This document shows positions 1-10,400 of a stretch of 64,000 nucleotides of DNA, one piece after another. This DNA is from Limnomonas spitsbergensis. Lineage: Eukaryota > Chlorophyta > Chlorophyceae > Chlamydomonadales. Positions within the stretch are counted from its first letter, which is position 1, and each line of letters starts with the position of its first letter. The notes beneath the pieces are model-generated. The model ran no database searches, was not told the DNA's origin, and worked only from the letters and a program-made list of their open reading frames with translations. The stretch is taken from NCBI GenBank assembly GCA_037349105.1, contig JAYJMM010000109.1, forward strand, positions 310,001 to 374,000, written 5' to 3'. The position numbers and the translations under genes were made by a program.

Positions 1-330
1 AAACGAAGCCATCCCTCATTCGTTTTTAAGGCTAGACACCGAAAAGAGGAGGCATCAGATGACCGGAAATCCGGCCGGAGACCCGGCTCGCTCGGCCCAG
101 GGCCTGGCTGAGGGCTGTAATTTACAGTTGTACAGTTTTATGCCTGTAATTTTACGGTTTATACCTGTAATTACGGTTTTAAGGTTGTATGCCCCTGAGA
201 TGACTGTAACTTACCGCATGCAAAATCACAGTAATTACGCCGTCAGTGAAATTTGCACCATAAAAGAGAACCGTAGTTACACCGCAATCGTAAATCGCCC
301 AACGCTCTTTCAAATGCCCTAATGTGTAGA
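1..330. repeat. Dispersed repeat, copy 1
   Basis: The block around GGCTAGACACCGAAAAGAGG, a GACCCGGCT stretch, and several short TTTACGGTT / GTAATTACGG segments recurs in diverged form at about 61206-61360. The two copies share order and wording but differ in spacing. No coding sequence is supported. This is probably a transposable-element fragment of unknown class. From 331 to 609 I see no gene or repeat. Confidence 0.55.
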
Positions 331-609
331 TCAGGTGATGAGGCAGGAGAGCTCCCCTCTTACCTCTAGTAAAACCCTGCGGTACATTGTGTCCACCTCT
401 ACTCCAGAGATCTGGCCTCTGCCCTTCTTGTGTGTACACTTGAAGTGTGAGACAGATGGGCCTCCTTCCACCTCATGCCCGATAGATGGTTCACCGTCAA
501 CCTCAAGCCCGGAACTTATCTCCTGAATCCTTACCTGCTGACTTGAGAGCGATCACCCCAATGTTACTATGACTTGATAAACCAGTGCTTCGCCCTGTAC
601 TTTTTGCAG

Positions 610-1769
610 CCACGTACTCCATGAACATTAGGGCTGGCCCCACTCCTACCACACAGGCAGTGCAGTTTGCGTCGACGTTCATCTGCCAGTCCCACCCCGC
701 GGGGCAATACGTGCAGCTGGAGGGCGGTACTCTGAGGGACCTGATCTCGGAGGTGCAGGGGATGGAGCGATGCGGAGTGGTGGTCCCTTTTGAGGCGGGA
801 TGGGCGGCTGTTGAAGGGGAGGCCCCGCTGTCGCCCTCGGCGCTAGGCGAGGGTGGCGGCAGGGGACGGTCAAGACAACGAGGAGGAGGAAGAGGAGGAG
901 GAGGAAGCGTTCCATGAGACACAGGAGGCGGAGGAGGCGTTCCATGAGACACAGGAGCGGAGGAGGCGTTCCATGAGACTCAGGAGGAGGAAGAGGAGGA
1001 GGAGAAGCCGGTGCTGCGGCCGTACTTTGAGCACTCTGACACTCCAAGCCCGAACCGTGTGGGTTCTGAGTCCTCGTCTACTTTTGAGCCCCCCACACGG
1101 TTGGCTTCAGAGCGTGCTGAGGAGGAAGAGGAGGTAGAGCAAGAGGATGAAGAGGAGGTCGATGAGGAGGAGGAGCAGTTTGATGCGGGTGAGTCAGTGG
1201 GTGGAGGCAATGTAAAAGGTGAGGGAGGGGTGGGGGCAGGGAAGGGAACAGTGAAAGGTTACAGTTTGATTGGGCTTTCTTGGAGGTTGCTCGTTTCCTT
1301 GGTAGATGGTATTCTTTTTAAGTATTGAGGGTAACAGCTCGTAAGTCAAAACAGCTGGCGCACCTATTCCCTCCGCTGCAGCCTGTGGCTTGCATGCAAG
1401 GAAGTCTGCAGTGCATGCAGGTCGTATAACTGGAGAAGGAGTACATAAGGAGCATGACCAATCGATCTGACTTGGTAAAAAATAACAGGTCAGATTATTT
1501 TCCTGATTGGGTGGCTTCCACCACCAGGGGCTGCCACAGGGCCTCAAAATATGTATGCAATTTCTCAGAGATGTTCCTCAAACGCCAAGAAACGCATTGT
1601 GCATGTACTACACCCGCACACATGTTTTATTTCCAATTTTTAGTTCTCTCTCACATACCCATTTCTGTCTACAGGAGACGTTGATCAGGAGACGCTGGTC
1701 GGGGTAGCAGCGGCTGAGTCAGCAGACCCAGTGGATGACGACTGGGGCCTGGAGGAGGAGCTGCCTTGA
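610..1769 (+). CDS. 3' end of a gene for an unrecognised acidic protein
   Basis: Two exons are visible, and the 5' part is missing or not identified. Exon 610-1188 follows a TACTTTTTGCAG acceptor and ends at a GTGAGT donor. Exon 1675-1769 follows TCTGTCTACAG and ends with TGA. The splice phase (1) agrees. The N-terminal part of the first exon (about 80 residues, including LEGGTLRDLISEVQGMERC) looks like a folded domain I do not recognise. It is followed by glutamate-rich sequence with AFHETQE repeats and a tail ending DDDWGLEEELP. The reading frame shifts twice: one extra base at about 846-860 and one missing base at about 957 inside the AFHETQE repeat. These compensate, so either the assembly has indels or this copy is damaged. 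No function is assigned. Confidence 0.5.
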
Positions 1770-1995
1770 GTGCTTCAAGTTTCCTTCCATCTAGGGCAGT
1801 GAAAATAAATTGAAGTGCAGGATATGAAACCCACAATAAGGGCAGGCCCTGGATGTACCTTATTATCTGACTTGTTTGCACACTCTTTCGTCTTTATTTT
1901 ATTGCACAGTGGACCACCTTGCACAGGCTGCTGTTCAGCCAATACTGGACCCATGCGGACCAACACGGACCGGCGTACAGCCAGTAGCCCATGCA

Positions 1996-2104
1996 GCAGA
2001 GCTTGCTGCACCAGGCCCTTGCACCAAGCCCTTGAAGCAGAGCTTGCTGCACCAGGCCCTTGCACCAAGCCCTTGCAGCAGAGCTTGCTGCACCAGGCCC
2101 TTAG
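1996..2104. repeat. 41-bp tandem repeat, about 2.7 copies
   Basis: GCAGAGCTTGCTGCACCAGG starts at 1996, 2037 and 2078, so the period is exactly 41 bp. The copies are nearly identical. The array lies about 230 bp beyond the stop codon of the acidic-protein gene, in its likely 3' flank. Confidence 0.85.
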
Positions 2105-2603
2105 GCCATAGGTCGTGATATAGCTGAATAATACGGATGTGCGTTATATTGATGAGTGATACTCAGAAGCATGATTGAATTCTGGCCATGCCATGCCTGT
2201 TGCTGCGGTGAAGCTCTCTTAATGGGATGCACTTATTTTGCAAAGTAATTCTGAATCTAGGGTCTGATTTTTTTGCATAATACTTGAAGTCAATAAGCGA
2301 AGAGGATCTGAACCCGTGGATTGGTCAGTGGCTGGCTGGGGACCCTCTGATGTCTTGGCATCACGGACCATGGTCGTTGACTTGTAGGGTGCATAATGGC
2401 TGAAGAGTAACGATTGTCAGTCTAAATTAGAGATGTGGTGCACTTCCCATAAATTCGGTTCCTGCAAAGTCCCGTGCGTGTCTATGGCTTGACAGGGCAG
2501 TAATATTCGGGCTGCCTTTTCCTTTTAAGAGGGGTATTTCACTCCTTTGTGTTCTTCTCCTTCTTCCCCTCCTACCTTCAGTTCAATTTGTTTTCTCCCA
2601 ACG

Positions 2604-2670
2604 GGACAGTTGGGCGCCCACGCAGCCGAGTCTTTTTATGGAGGGCCAGAGGTGTAATGTCATTGACGTG
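2604..2670 (+). repeat. TATA-like 60-bp repeat, copy R1
   Basis: This is one of four related segments of about 62 bp (also at 4319-4381, 5424-5487 and 5501-5562). All share an A/T-rich box resembling TTTATTTAAG, then GGCCCAGAGG, then TGTAAYGTCA. R1 is closest to the copy at 5501; both begin with CAGTTGRGCGCCCACGC. Function is unknown. Confidence 0.6.
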
Positions 2671-3641
2671 TCTTTGGCAAGGCACATGGGGCGTATGACT
2701 TTTTGCCGAAGTATGCCACTCGTTAATGCGTTGTCAATCACGTTACACCTTTGGGACCAACTCAAAAAGGCTCGGCCGCATGGGCGTTCAATAGTGTAAC
2801 TTGTGATGAAAGGCTGAATGTACCAGGGGCAACGTGGTGTGTGATCAACCATCCCCGGACTCTGGCTAGGTTAGCAGTGGTATATGCGTACATGTTAATG
2901 AGCCACGGAAGTTCTGAAACTTTCTATCTTCTCCGGCGAGGTGGTAACTTGACCTGTCACATTCTGGGGCGCAGTGTGCTGATGGTGCTCCCCTTTGGTA
3001 GGTTGTGGTTCCAAAGACCCACAACTCAGCTCCCCTCGACTAGGATCCTTGAACGGGGCTTTAAAGACGGGTTATCGATCGGGTTCAAATACTTTCAGGT
3101 AGTATATTCAGGACAGAGGCAGAACTTGCTCATCAGTACATCCAACATTTATTAATGAAAACAGGACAGCAGGGAAAGAACCTAACCGCTGCATCATGAG
3201 GTAAGGGAATAATAATCTTGTGCACGAACTACCAAAACATTGAAACGGTAAACTGTCCTGATCGAAAAAATCAGGACCTGTTACCCTCCCGTCCATAAAA
3301 TATTCCACTTGTGCGTTTTCATGAACTTTAACAAACTGCGATGAGATAATAAGCTTGTGTGAAAACCCACTTGTTTGATCCAGATGATACTGCTAATGTG
3401 ATACTCTATGATACTAGAATGACACCCTTTTAAGACTTCTAAAAACCTATGAAATAATATCATTGTGTGACGGAAACTTCTCAATAGTACCTCTGGCAGC
3501 AGCTTGCTAGTAGCTGTGACCCATAAATCTGATAGTGAAAGGCAACTAGTCTAAATGGATGAGAACTAAATGGATGAGAACTAAACACAGATGCTCACTA
3601 CGTCTTGCGCCGCACTCATCAGGGTTCGGTTGCTGTGAGCC

Positions 3642-5116
3642 TCAGCAGGCCCACCAGCACTTAGCCAATGTCTGGTGTGTAGGGAAGCAGGGCCTGCCAT
3701 CAGCGAAAGGGTTGAAGGTCGGCGGCGCTCTGCCACAGCGCCTCATGTTCCGCCCGCCTTCGCTCGCGCTGCAGGTTCCGTACTCATGTTCAGCATTGCC
3801 CGCCCCCTCAGGGTTCATCAAGTCTGCTGCAGTGCTGGGTACGGCAGCAGTAGGGGCGCCCGATCTGAATCCTGGAGAGCCATGAGGAGCCCCATCGATG
3901 CCCATCTCCTGCTGGGGCTGAGATGCCCATGGGAGGGCCGTAAAATCGCTGCAGGCGGTGCTGCTGTTGCTGTAGTTGTGGATGAAGTGGCACCGGCTGT
4001 ACCGCTTGAAGCTTCGGGTAGGGCTGCTGCAGCCGTCAGCAGTTGAGTCGGCGGCAGCAGCGTTGTCCTCCTGCTGCTGTTGGCTGGCGTTTATAACCCG
4101 GATATCGTCTGCATTTTGGCTTGACCGCACCCGCTTGCGGCCCGCCGTTCTGCAGGTGAGCTTCCTGGAGTGAGGCTGCCAGCTAACGTCATCAAAACTG
4201 TATTGAAACATGGTGGGGTCAGGATTAAGCCATTGAGGATAACTTGAAGATGAAGCATTACCATTGTCTATCAGTGGTAAACCAGGTGTACCTGACTTGA
4301 CTTTCCTAGATGACTGGATGTTTGCCGATGTGGGCGAGCTTTATTTAAGCAGGGCCCAGAGGTGTCACGTCATGAACCTGACAGGTTTGCTTGTATACTG
4401 ACGTACCGATTGATTTTCACTAGTTTTCCGGTGTCTGGTAGGGGATACTATGGTGAATATGATGGCGACGTGAGGGAGAACAAGGGTATGATCTCTAACA
4501 CGTGGCAAGCACGGACGTGCATGCAAAGCAAAATGAGCCCAGGGACATAATGGAAGGTAATGAAAGAGACTCCTTCACGGGTATCAATATGTTCGACCTG
4601 CCCTAGTATATTTCGTTTGCTCCCCGGTGCATCCGGTGTTTGACCTTTTCAAAATCATGCGTACAAGGTAGAGCCATTTTTACACTGCAGGCGGAAGGTA
4701 CCGGTAGCCAGCAGCATTATGCACTTGCCTAACAGCCCCTCCTACCTTCCAGTCAGCGAGCTTGTCATCGGCACTGGGGTCGTTGGTCGCTCGATCTGGA
4801 GCAGCTTCTGAAATGCGGCACCGATGTCCTCCTGTTGCCAACTGTGCTGTAGTGGTACCTCTATCTCTCTTGAGGATGACAAGCTGCCTCGCGACCGGGA
4901 GGACACGTCGAGTGAGGGGAGCAGGCAGCTGCTGGCTGGCGACACACCTTCCGATGACACCAATACTTGATTCGGCCCAAGTCGCTGCGCTTTGGGGATG
5001 TGGTCAGTGGGAGATAACAGCAAGTCAGGCTGACTGGGTGATGTAGTGTCGGTGGGCAACGGCCACGTACGCTGTGACGAGACCAGACAATTGCTTGGCA
5101 TGAAGGTAGCGTTCAT
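3642..5116 (-). CDS. Hypothetical protein, two exons
   Basis: Exon 1 runs from ATG at 5116 down to about 4748 and ends at AG|GTAGGAGG. Exon 2 runs from about 4197 (acceptor CAATACAG) to the stop at 3642. The donor and acceptor phases (2) agree and join TSSLTG to SFDDVSWQPHS. The product is about 308 residues. It is Ser/Pro-rich at the start, has a basic RTAGRKRVR stretch that could be a nuclear signal, a QQQQ run, and a Cys-containing tail ending AKCWWAC. I recognise no domain. The gene lies downstream of arsC on the same strand, 615 bp from its stop. The opposite strand is also open here (3675-4173), but that frame looks like a shadow. Confidence 0.5.
4317..4381 (+). repeat. TATA-like 60-bp repeat, copy R2
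   Basis: GAGCTTTATTTAAGCAGGGC followed by CCAGAGGTGTCACGTCATG closely matches the copy at 5424-5487, including the TGTTTGCCGA lead-in. This copy lies inside the intron of the hypothetical gene at 3642-5116, on the opposite strand to it. Confidence 0.6.
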
Positions 5117-5421
5117 ATTGCAATACAACGGACTGAATTGAATGATGGCGTACTAGTGATGTATTCTGAGCTGCTAGATCTTTTGATTAGGGGCCACCTG
5201 ACGACCAGAAGTGTGAAGCAGAGTGTGAAAGACAAACGACAGTTGGGGCACTCGCATCGGCAGTTATAACGATTCAAAAATCTCAACAGCTTCTCGCACA
5301 TCGTTTGAACTCCCTGGTTAGAACTTACCAGCAGCTTACCCGTCTTTCTTTGCCCAACCCCGGTATGTCAGGCGTGAATGGCCGGTTAACTACCGGTACC
5401 TTCCTTTCTTCATGTCCCACT

Positions 5422-5563
5422 GCCATGTTTGCCGACATGGCCGAGCTTTATTTAAGCAGGGCCCAGATGTGTAACGTCACGAACCTTGTCCCCCTCGAAC
5501 AGTTGAGCGCCCACGCGGCAGAGCTTTTTTTAAATGGCCTGGAGTTGTAACGTCATTGACCGG
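5422..5563 (+). repeat. TATA-like 60-bp repeats, copies R3 and R4 in tandem
   Basis: R3 (5424-5487) carries GAGCTTTATTTAAGCAGGGC and TGTAACGTCA. R4 (5501-5562) carries GAGCTTTTTTTAAATGGCC and TGTAACGTCATTGACC. They lie 14 bp apart in the same orientation, between the hypothetical gene start (5116) and the arsC stop (5732). Each has an A/T box about 20 bp before a TGACGT-type site (reverse strand). The layout resembles a promoter or a transposon end, but no such role is shown. Confidence 0.6.
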
Positions 5564-5600
5564 CACATTCGCTTCATAACAAGAGTGCTATCAAGCATTT

Positions 5601-5605
5601 TTACA
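5601..5605 (-). terminator. Possible poly(A) signal of arsC (TGTAA)
   Basis: TTACA on the + strand gives TGTAA on the minus strand, 127 bp after the arsC stop codon. TGTAA is the usual poly(A) signal of volvocine algae. A five-base motif is weak evidence by itself. Confidence 0.4.
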
Positions 5606-5731
5606 GCCCCAGACAAGAAAACGTCAGTCTAGGATTGGTGCATGAAAAGTGCCAACCAAGCGGGTTTTTCAGTGGTGGAGCAGTCCTTGGGGCCCCAGGA
5701 CGACATTAAGGCCTCGAGAGCATCCCAGCTC

Positions 5732-7028
5732 CTACACCTTGCCCCAGCCCTTCTCCTTGACCAACCCCTCAACCAGCCCCTTGACCTGGTCACGAATGAC
5801 GCGGACCTGCGCAAACAACGTCATTTTCAAATTCATATTGTATCGTATCACGCTCACCATCGTCGAGTGACGCAGACCTATTCACACCAACATGCACCCA
5901 CAGGATCGTTGGACAGCACAGTATTGGTATAAAAAGGAAAGGCTTCAGAGCAGGCACCCCAGCGTCTTCAAATACCTCTGTCCAGGAGGTCTTGTGTGCC
6001 CTTCCTCTCACCTCCTCCACAGTCTTCCCCTTGGGGTCCACCAGGGGCCAGTCCAGGTGCTGCAGGCCGGGTACATGGGGGCAAGCCTCGCCGCAACCCA
6101 TGGTGACTAGCAGCGTCGCGCCCTGGGCCATCTCGTCAGTCAGTTTCCTCGGCTGACGGTCCGAGAGATCCAAGCCCAGCTCCTGTTGCGTGCGGAAATA
6201 GGGGCATGGGGAGCAAGGTGCAGGGTGCAAAGGCAGCTGCGAGGCCATCACATACAGCCCGGGAGCCCGGCATTTCTCTGGTTCTCTTTTTTTCCTCGCA
6301 CAGCCTAACCCTTTCGAAGAGTGTACTGGATGTCTGCATAGGTTCTGCTGGATCCGGGGAGGAACATGCATGGGGCCTCATGCTGCTGATGGGCCTCATG
6401 CCTCAATCAGGGATGCATCGACAGCCATGCAGGCATGCAATTAGCAACCCACCCACACGAGAATGCTGCAAGCATCTGATGCCTTTTTCATAGGAAATTC
6501 TCTTAGTGTCCTCTTCCTGGAATTCCCTTAAGTCAAACTCCGTCCGGTCTTCATGTGGGCAGCAATCGCTCCGCCATACCGTGCCCTCTCCATCCCTTGC
6601 GTTCTTGAGTTTCATGCGATTGCAATCGTGCCTGAACCTGGCAAACATTCCCTTGCCCTGCTCCTGGCAACCATACCCATGCGAGTGACATTGCAAATGC
6701 CCATGCTGCATGGTTCCTACAACCATCACTCCCCCACAACCCTGACTATTGATCCCATGCTGTGGATGCCCTTTACATGATCCTGCTATTATTCGTTGTT
6801 AAAATAACGAGGGCTTAACACCCTTGTCGCCAAGATAAATTGAAAGAAACAAGAAGGGCAACGCACCTTCATCGCGACGACGACCTCTGGGTGCACCTGC
6901 GTCCCAGGGTTGGTGCCAGCGGAGATGGGCACTGCCTTCGCAGGATCAGCCAGTAGCTCGAACATGGCCGCTGACATTTGGCTGCGGCCAGCATTGTGAA
7001 TGCATGCAAATATTACGGTGGCGGGCAT
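5732..7028 (-). CDS. arsC: Arsenate reductase, low-molecular-weight phosphatase type
   Basis: Reduces arsenate to arsenite in the cytosol. Exons are 7028-6867, 6182-6012 and 5806-5732, all phase 0, giving 135 residues, which is normal for the family. The P-loop is CIHNAGRS (Cys9 nucleophile, Arg15), close to the bacterial VIFACxHNAGRSQM type. Further cysteines sit in MGCGEACP (Cys84, Cys88), the usual resolving-cysteine area, and a Asp-Pro pair (Asp103) in DWPLVDPKGK fits the general acid. The C-terminus VKEKGWGKV is short. The sequence looks more like bacterial homologues than plant arsenate reductases (HAC1/ACR2), so old transfer is possible. It faces the ACR3 gene head to head. Introns show it is a settled eukaryotic gene, not contamination. 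Confidence 0.9.
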
Positions 7029-7451
7029 GGCGTCCTGACGACTAGGTAGGAGTAGAATGAGGCTGGCTGATGGATGATGATATCAGAATTTTAGGATGCT
7101 GCTCTGCTTGGGGCGGGGCGGAGGCGTGCAAAGCCAGGTGTGGGCTTAGGAGGGTCCGCCCTTCGAAAAGGGAATATTTGCCTGGAATAGTCAGATTCCG
7201 TCTGTCGTGGCTGAAAGATGCCACGGTTATCGGCGGTTGCCACTAGCCTGGCAGGGGGGGACCCTGGTTCCCACCAAGCGTGCTTAAGCCGTCCCCAAGA
7301 AACGCTCCACACACGCCGCAGGAGTGGACACGAAGGACCTGACAACATCAGAGAATTATAGCGTGTTTTGTATTTCACGCTCCCCTCAGTGATAAATATC
7401 CAGGAGCTTGGAATCAGTAATCAGTCATTCAAATACTCATTCACGTCCGCA
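7029..7451. promoter_or_regulatory. Shared divergent promoter region of arsC and ACR3
   Basis: These 423 bp separate the two start codons and must hold the 5' ends and promoters of both genes. It contains a GC-rich stretch (GGGGCGGGGCGGAGGCG), a TTCGAAAAGGGAA segment with GAA/TTC elements reminiscent of heat-shock elements, and GAATTATAGCG near 7355. No operator can be named from sequence alone. The ACR3 start at 7452 has a good algal context (CCGCAATGGCC). Co-regulation is an inference from position. Confidence 0.55.
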
Positions 7452-10400
7452 ATGGCCAAGGCCGGAAATGCAGCTAAAGACGATGAAGGCAGTGTTGTGG
7501 AGTGCAAAGGCATCGCCTTGAACGCCTCGGAGGCATCTGGACTGCGCTGCCGCGTGAACGCATCCTCTGTGGATATTCCGGCTACATACGACTCGGAGAA
7601 GCAATCCGTGTCCTGCCTCGTGCCGCAGGTAACTAATTACGAGAACTCTCCCACCGATTATCCCTCCCCCTCCCCGTGCATCCCAATATCACGAACCCAT
7701 CTGAATTACAGCGTGTCTACCCGCCTTTCGTGCGCATATCCCTCGCTGCACCCTGTACATGTCAACATCCGATGTCGCAGACGTTTGTTCCATCTGCCCA
7801 ACTCTCTCGTCCTCCCCATACCTACTCTGACCATGGCTGCGCCTATAACCTCACAGGGTACCAAAGGCTCTTCCTGCTGCGTTTTCGATGCAGAGGGGAG
7901 ACTCCTGGCAGAGCACAGCGACAGCCCGCCCACGAAAGTGGACGCCTTGGACGGTGAGCAGCAGCAGCATGGCTGCAAGAGAGTTGCCTGCATCAATTGC
8001 TATTTGAAATGGTCAGCGCCCTGCTGCCTGAACAGTGCAGCAAGTCTGGGGCGCGCCCTGCATGGTCGAGCACAGAAATCATGTCATCTGGAGGTGATGG
8101 CGCTTGGCTGAGGGGGCTGGCCGCCACTGTGCCCGGCCTCTGTGCGCCATGCATTCATGTAGGCATTTTATACTCGTCTCCCCCTCACAGCTAGCAGTGG
8201 TTTTTCAATCACCAGTGGAGCCCCAGGCTGACATTGGCTGCAGGAACATCTAGGAAGCGTTGCCCGAGCAGCATGCAAATGCTTCTGTTGAAATCGACTC
8301 ATTCCCTAGTTTGATTTGTGCTAAATTAAGTTTATGCACCGCTTGTTTAATTTTCTTGTCAGGGCTGCCTGGAGATGACCAGGTTTTGTGACTAGTGAGA
8401 TTCTAGAACCCCAGGGTGTTTGATTTAACTGCCCTTGGGTCCTGACGGTGCTGAGACGGACGGTGCATACAAAATGGCGACATCAAGCAGATTGCAGATT
8501 TACTGTTTGTTACCAAGTCTCATATTGCAGGGCTGCACAGTGCATGCTAATTAGGTGGGCATGTTGCGAATATTCCTGCCGGGATACGATGCACAATTGG
8601 TGACAGGCTAGGGTTACGGGGTTTCACTGGATGACAAGGGTTTGGAGCTAAGAAGGTTCACACTTAATGGTAGTCTTGTTATCCAGGGTTTGAAGGTAAG
8701 CCCTGCAAGCGATCAGGCTGCAACTGGCAAGAAAAGGTTGAACCTCATCATCAGGATCGCAAAGAGAGATCTTGCAGTTTCGGCATGGGCTCTCCAGATC
8801 CTACCATAGTCAAGGAACCCGATGACCCCACTTTCCAAAGTCTCCCGCTGCTCATATGCCCCCCCCCAGAGATGGATCCGCTGATGAGCCTGGGTATCGT
8901 GGACCGTCTTCTGGCGGTGTGGATCCTGCTGGCCATGATCCTGGGTGTCGTCCTAGGTTACTTTGTGCCAGCTGTACCTGAGGTGAGTCAGCGGGACAAG
9001 TTGGAGGCACTGAGAAGGGGAGATCAGTGATTTTCATGCAGGCACGTAGCTTTATAATCATGACACTGTCTTTTGATAATATTGTTCACCCCATGACAAA
9101 TGCTATGGATGGAAAGGAGTGGTATGTTCAACAGTAGCCTGGCTCCAACTCAGTCTTTTTGTTGCTGCAATGTTGTCTTAACGTTATAGAGTCGTGACTC
9201 ATGACCATCCTGCTGTGACCGGATGAAATTTTTACACGGCCTCCTTAACTGAATTGAATGCTGATTGCTGAATCATGTGCAGCTGCGTAGCTGCAACTTT
9301 TCTTGCCTACATGAAGAAGTGCCAGCTGAGCTGGCCCGTTGATGCTGCGGCCCGTTGCTCAACCAGTATTGCTTACCAGGACACGAAACTGTTCAGGGCT
9401 TTTGACCCCTCGCTGCTCTATACGTCATGCCTGTACACCCCTCTGACAGATCCCTTCTGCCTTGTCTGTTGCACCTCACACTCCTCCGCCCTGTCCCCTA
9501 TCTCTAATTCCTTGCAGGCGTTTGAAAGGGTCAAGGTGGATCAAGTGTCCTTGCCAGTGGCTGTTGGCTTGTGGGGCATGATGTGGCCGGTCCTTGCCAA
9601 GGTGAGGTGGCAAAACAATCATAGCTTAAGGGCTCAGGGTTTGATTTGCTGGACAGGGTCAGAAAGGCTGTGCCTCAGGCTGGTGACTGTTGTAGGCCGT
9701 CAGGGCACCTCACCTCGGGTTGTTGCTAGTTTGGAGAGCATGGAGCATGGTTTGGCTGGAAGTTCGCATTCCCAACACCAGTATATTGGCAAAGATTAGC
9801 CTTGCGCGTACGGGCAGCCGTTTCTACAAGATATGTTATTTTGACATGTTCAACCAGGGCGTGTTGAACACTGGTATCATTGGTTTTAGGTTGCAGGCTT
9901 TTCAGCCTAACCCATGAGTCCATGACACGTCAAATGTTTTATCTTATCCCGAAATGGTCAGGCAGTTGATTGTCTCTATTGGCAACCACCTAGTTTTTTA
10001 AGCCTGGCCGCACAAACCTCTGACCTGACCCCGACGAGGCTCTAAGCTACCCTAGGCTGCCCCTCACTTAAATGATGGGAGGTATGGTGCACCGATCTTC
10101 AGCCCAATGTCGCGATGGCCCTGGGGTGGCCTGCTCAATAGCTGCTGTCAGCGTGGGCGCATTGATGCGCGGCCCGCATACGACCCTGAGATGATGAGGG
10201 AGGTGTTGCGCAGGCCTGATCTGGATGTCAGCACCAGCAGGAGCGTATCTGCCCACTAAAGCCCACGGATCCCTCTTTACCGCAGGTGCGGTATGAGGTG
10301 CTGGGCGAGTTCTTCAAGAACAAGAGGGGCTGGGACCAGATCTGGTGGTCCGTCGGGATCAACTGGATCGTCGGGCCCTGGGTGATGACTGGACTGGCCT

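Larger units (their letters stand above)
1770..3641. other. Intergenic stretch, no gene seen
   Basis: Apart from a 41-bp tandem repeat (1996-2104) and one copy of the TATA-like repeat (2604-2670) I see no supported gene. The short open frames here have no family character and no paired splice sites. A direct 16-bp duplication (AATGGATGAGAACTAA) lies at about 3553-3584. Confidence 0.4.

Noticed and set aside
3675..4173. Plus-strand open frames opposite the hypothetical gene
   Set aside because: The minus strand gives a phase-consistent two-exon gene; the plus-strand frames are GC-rich shadows without an upstream join.
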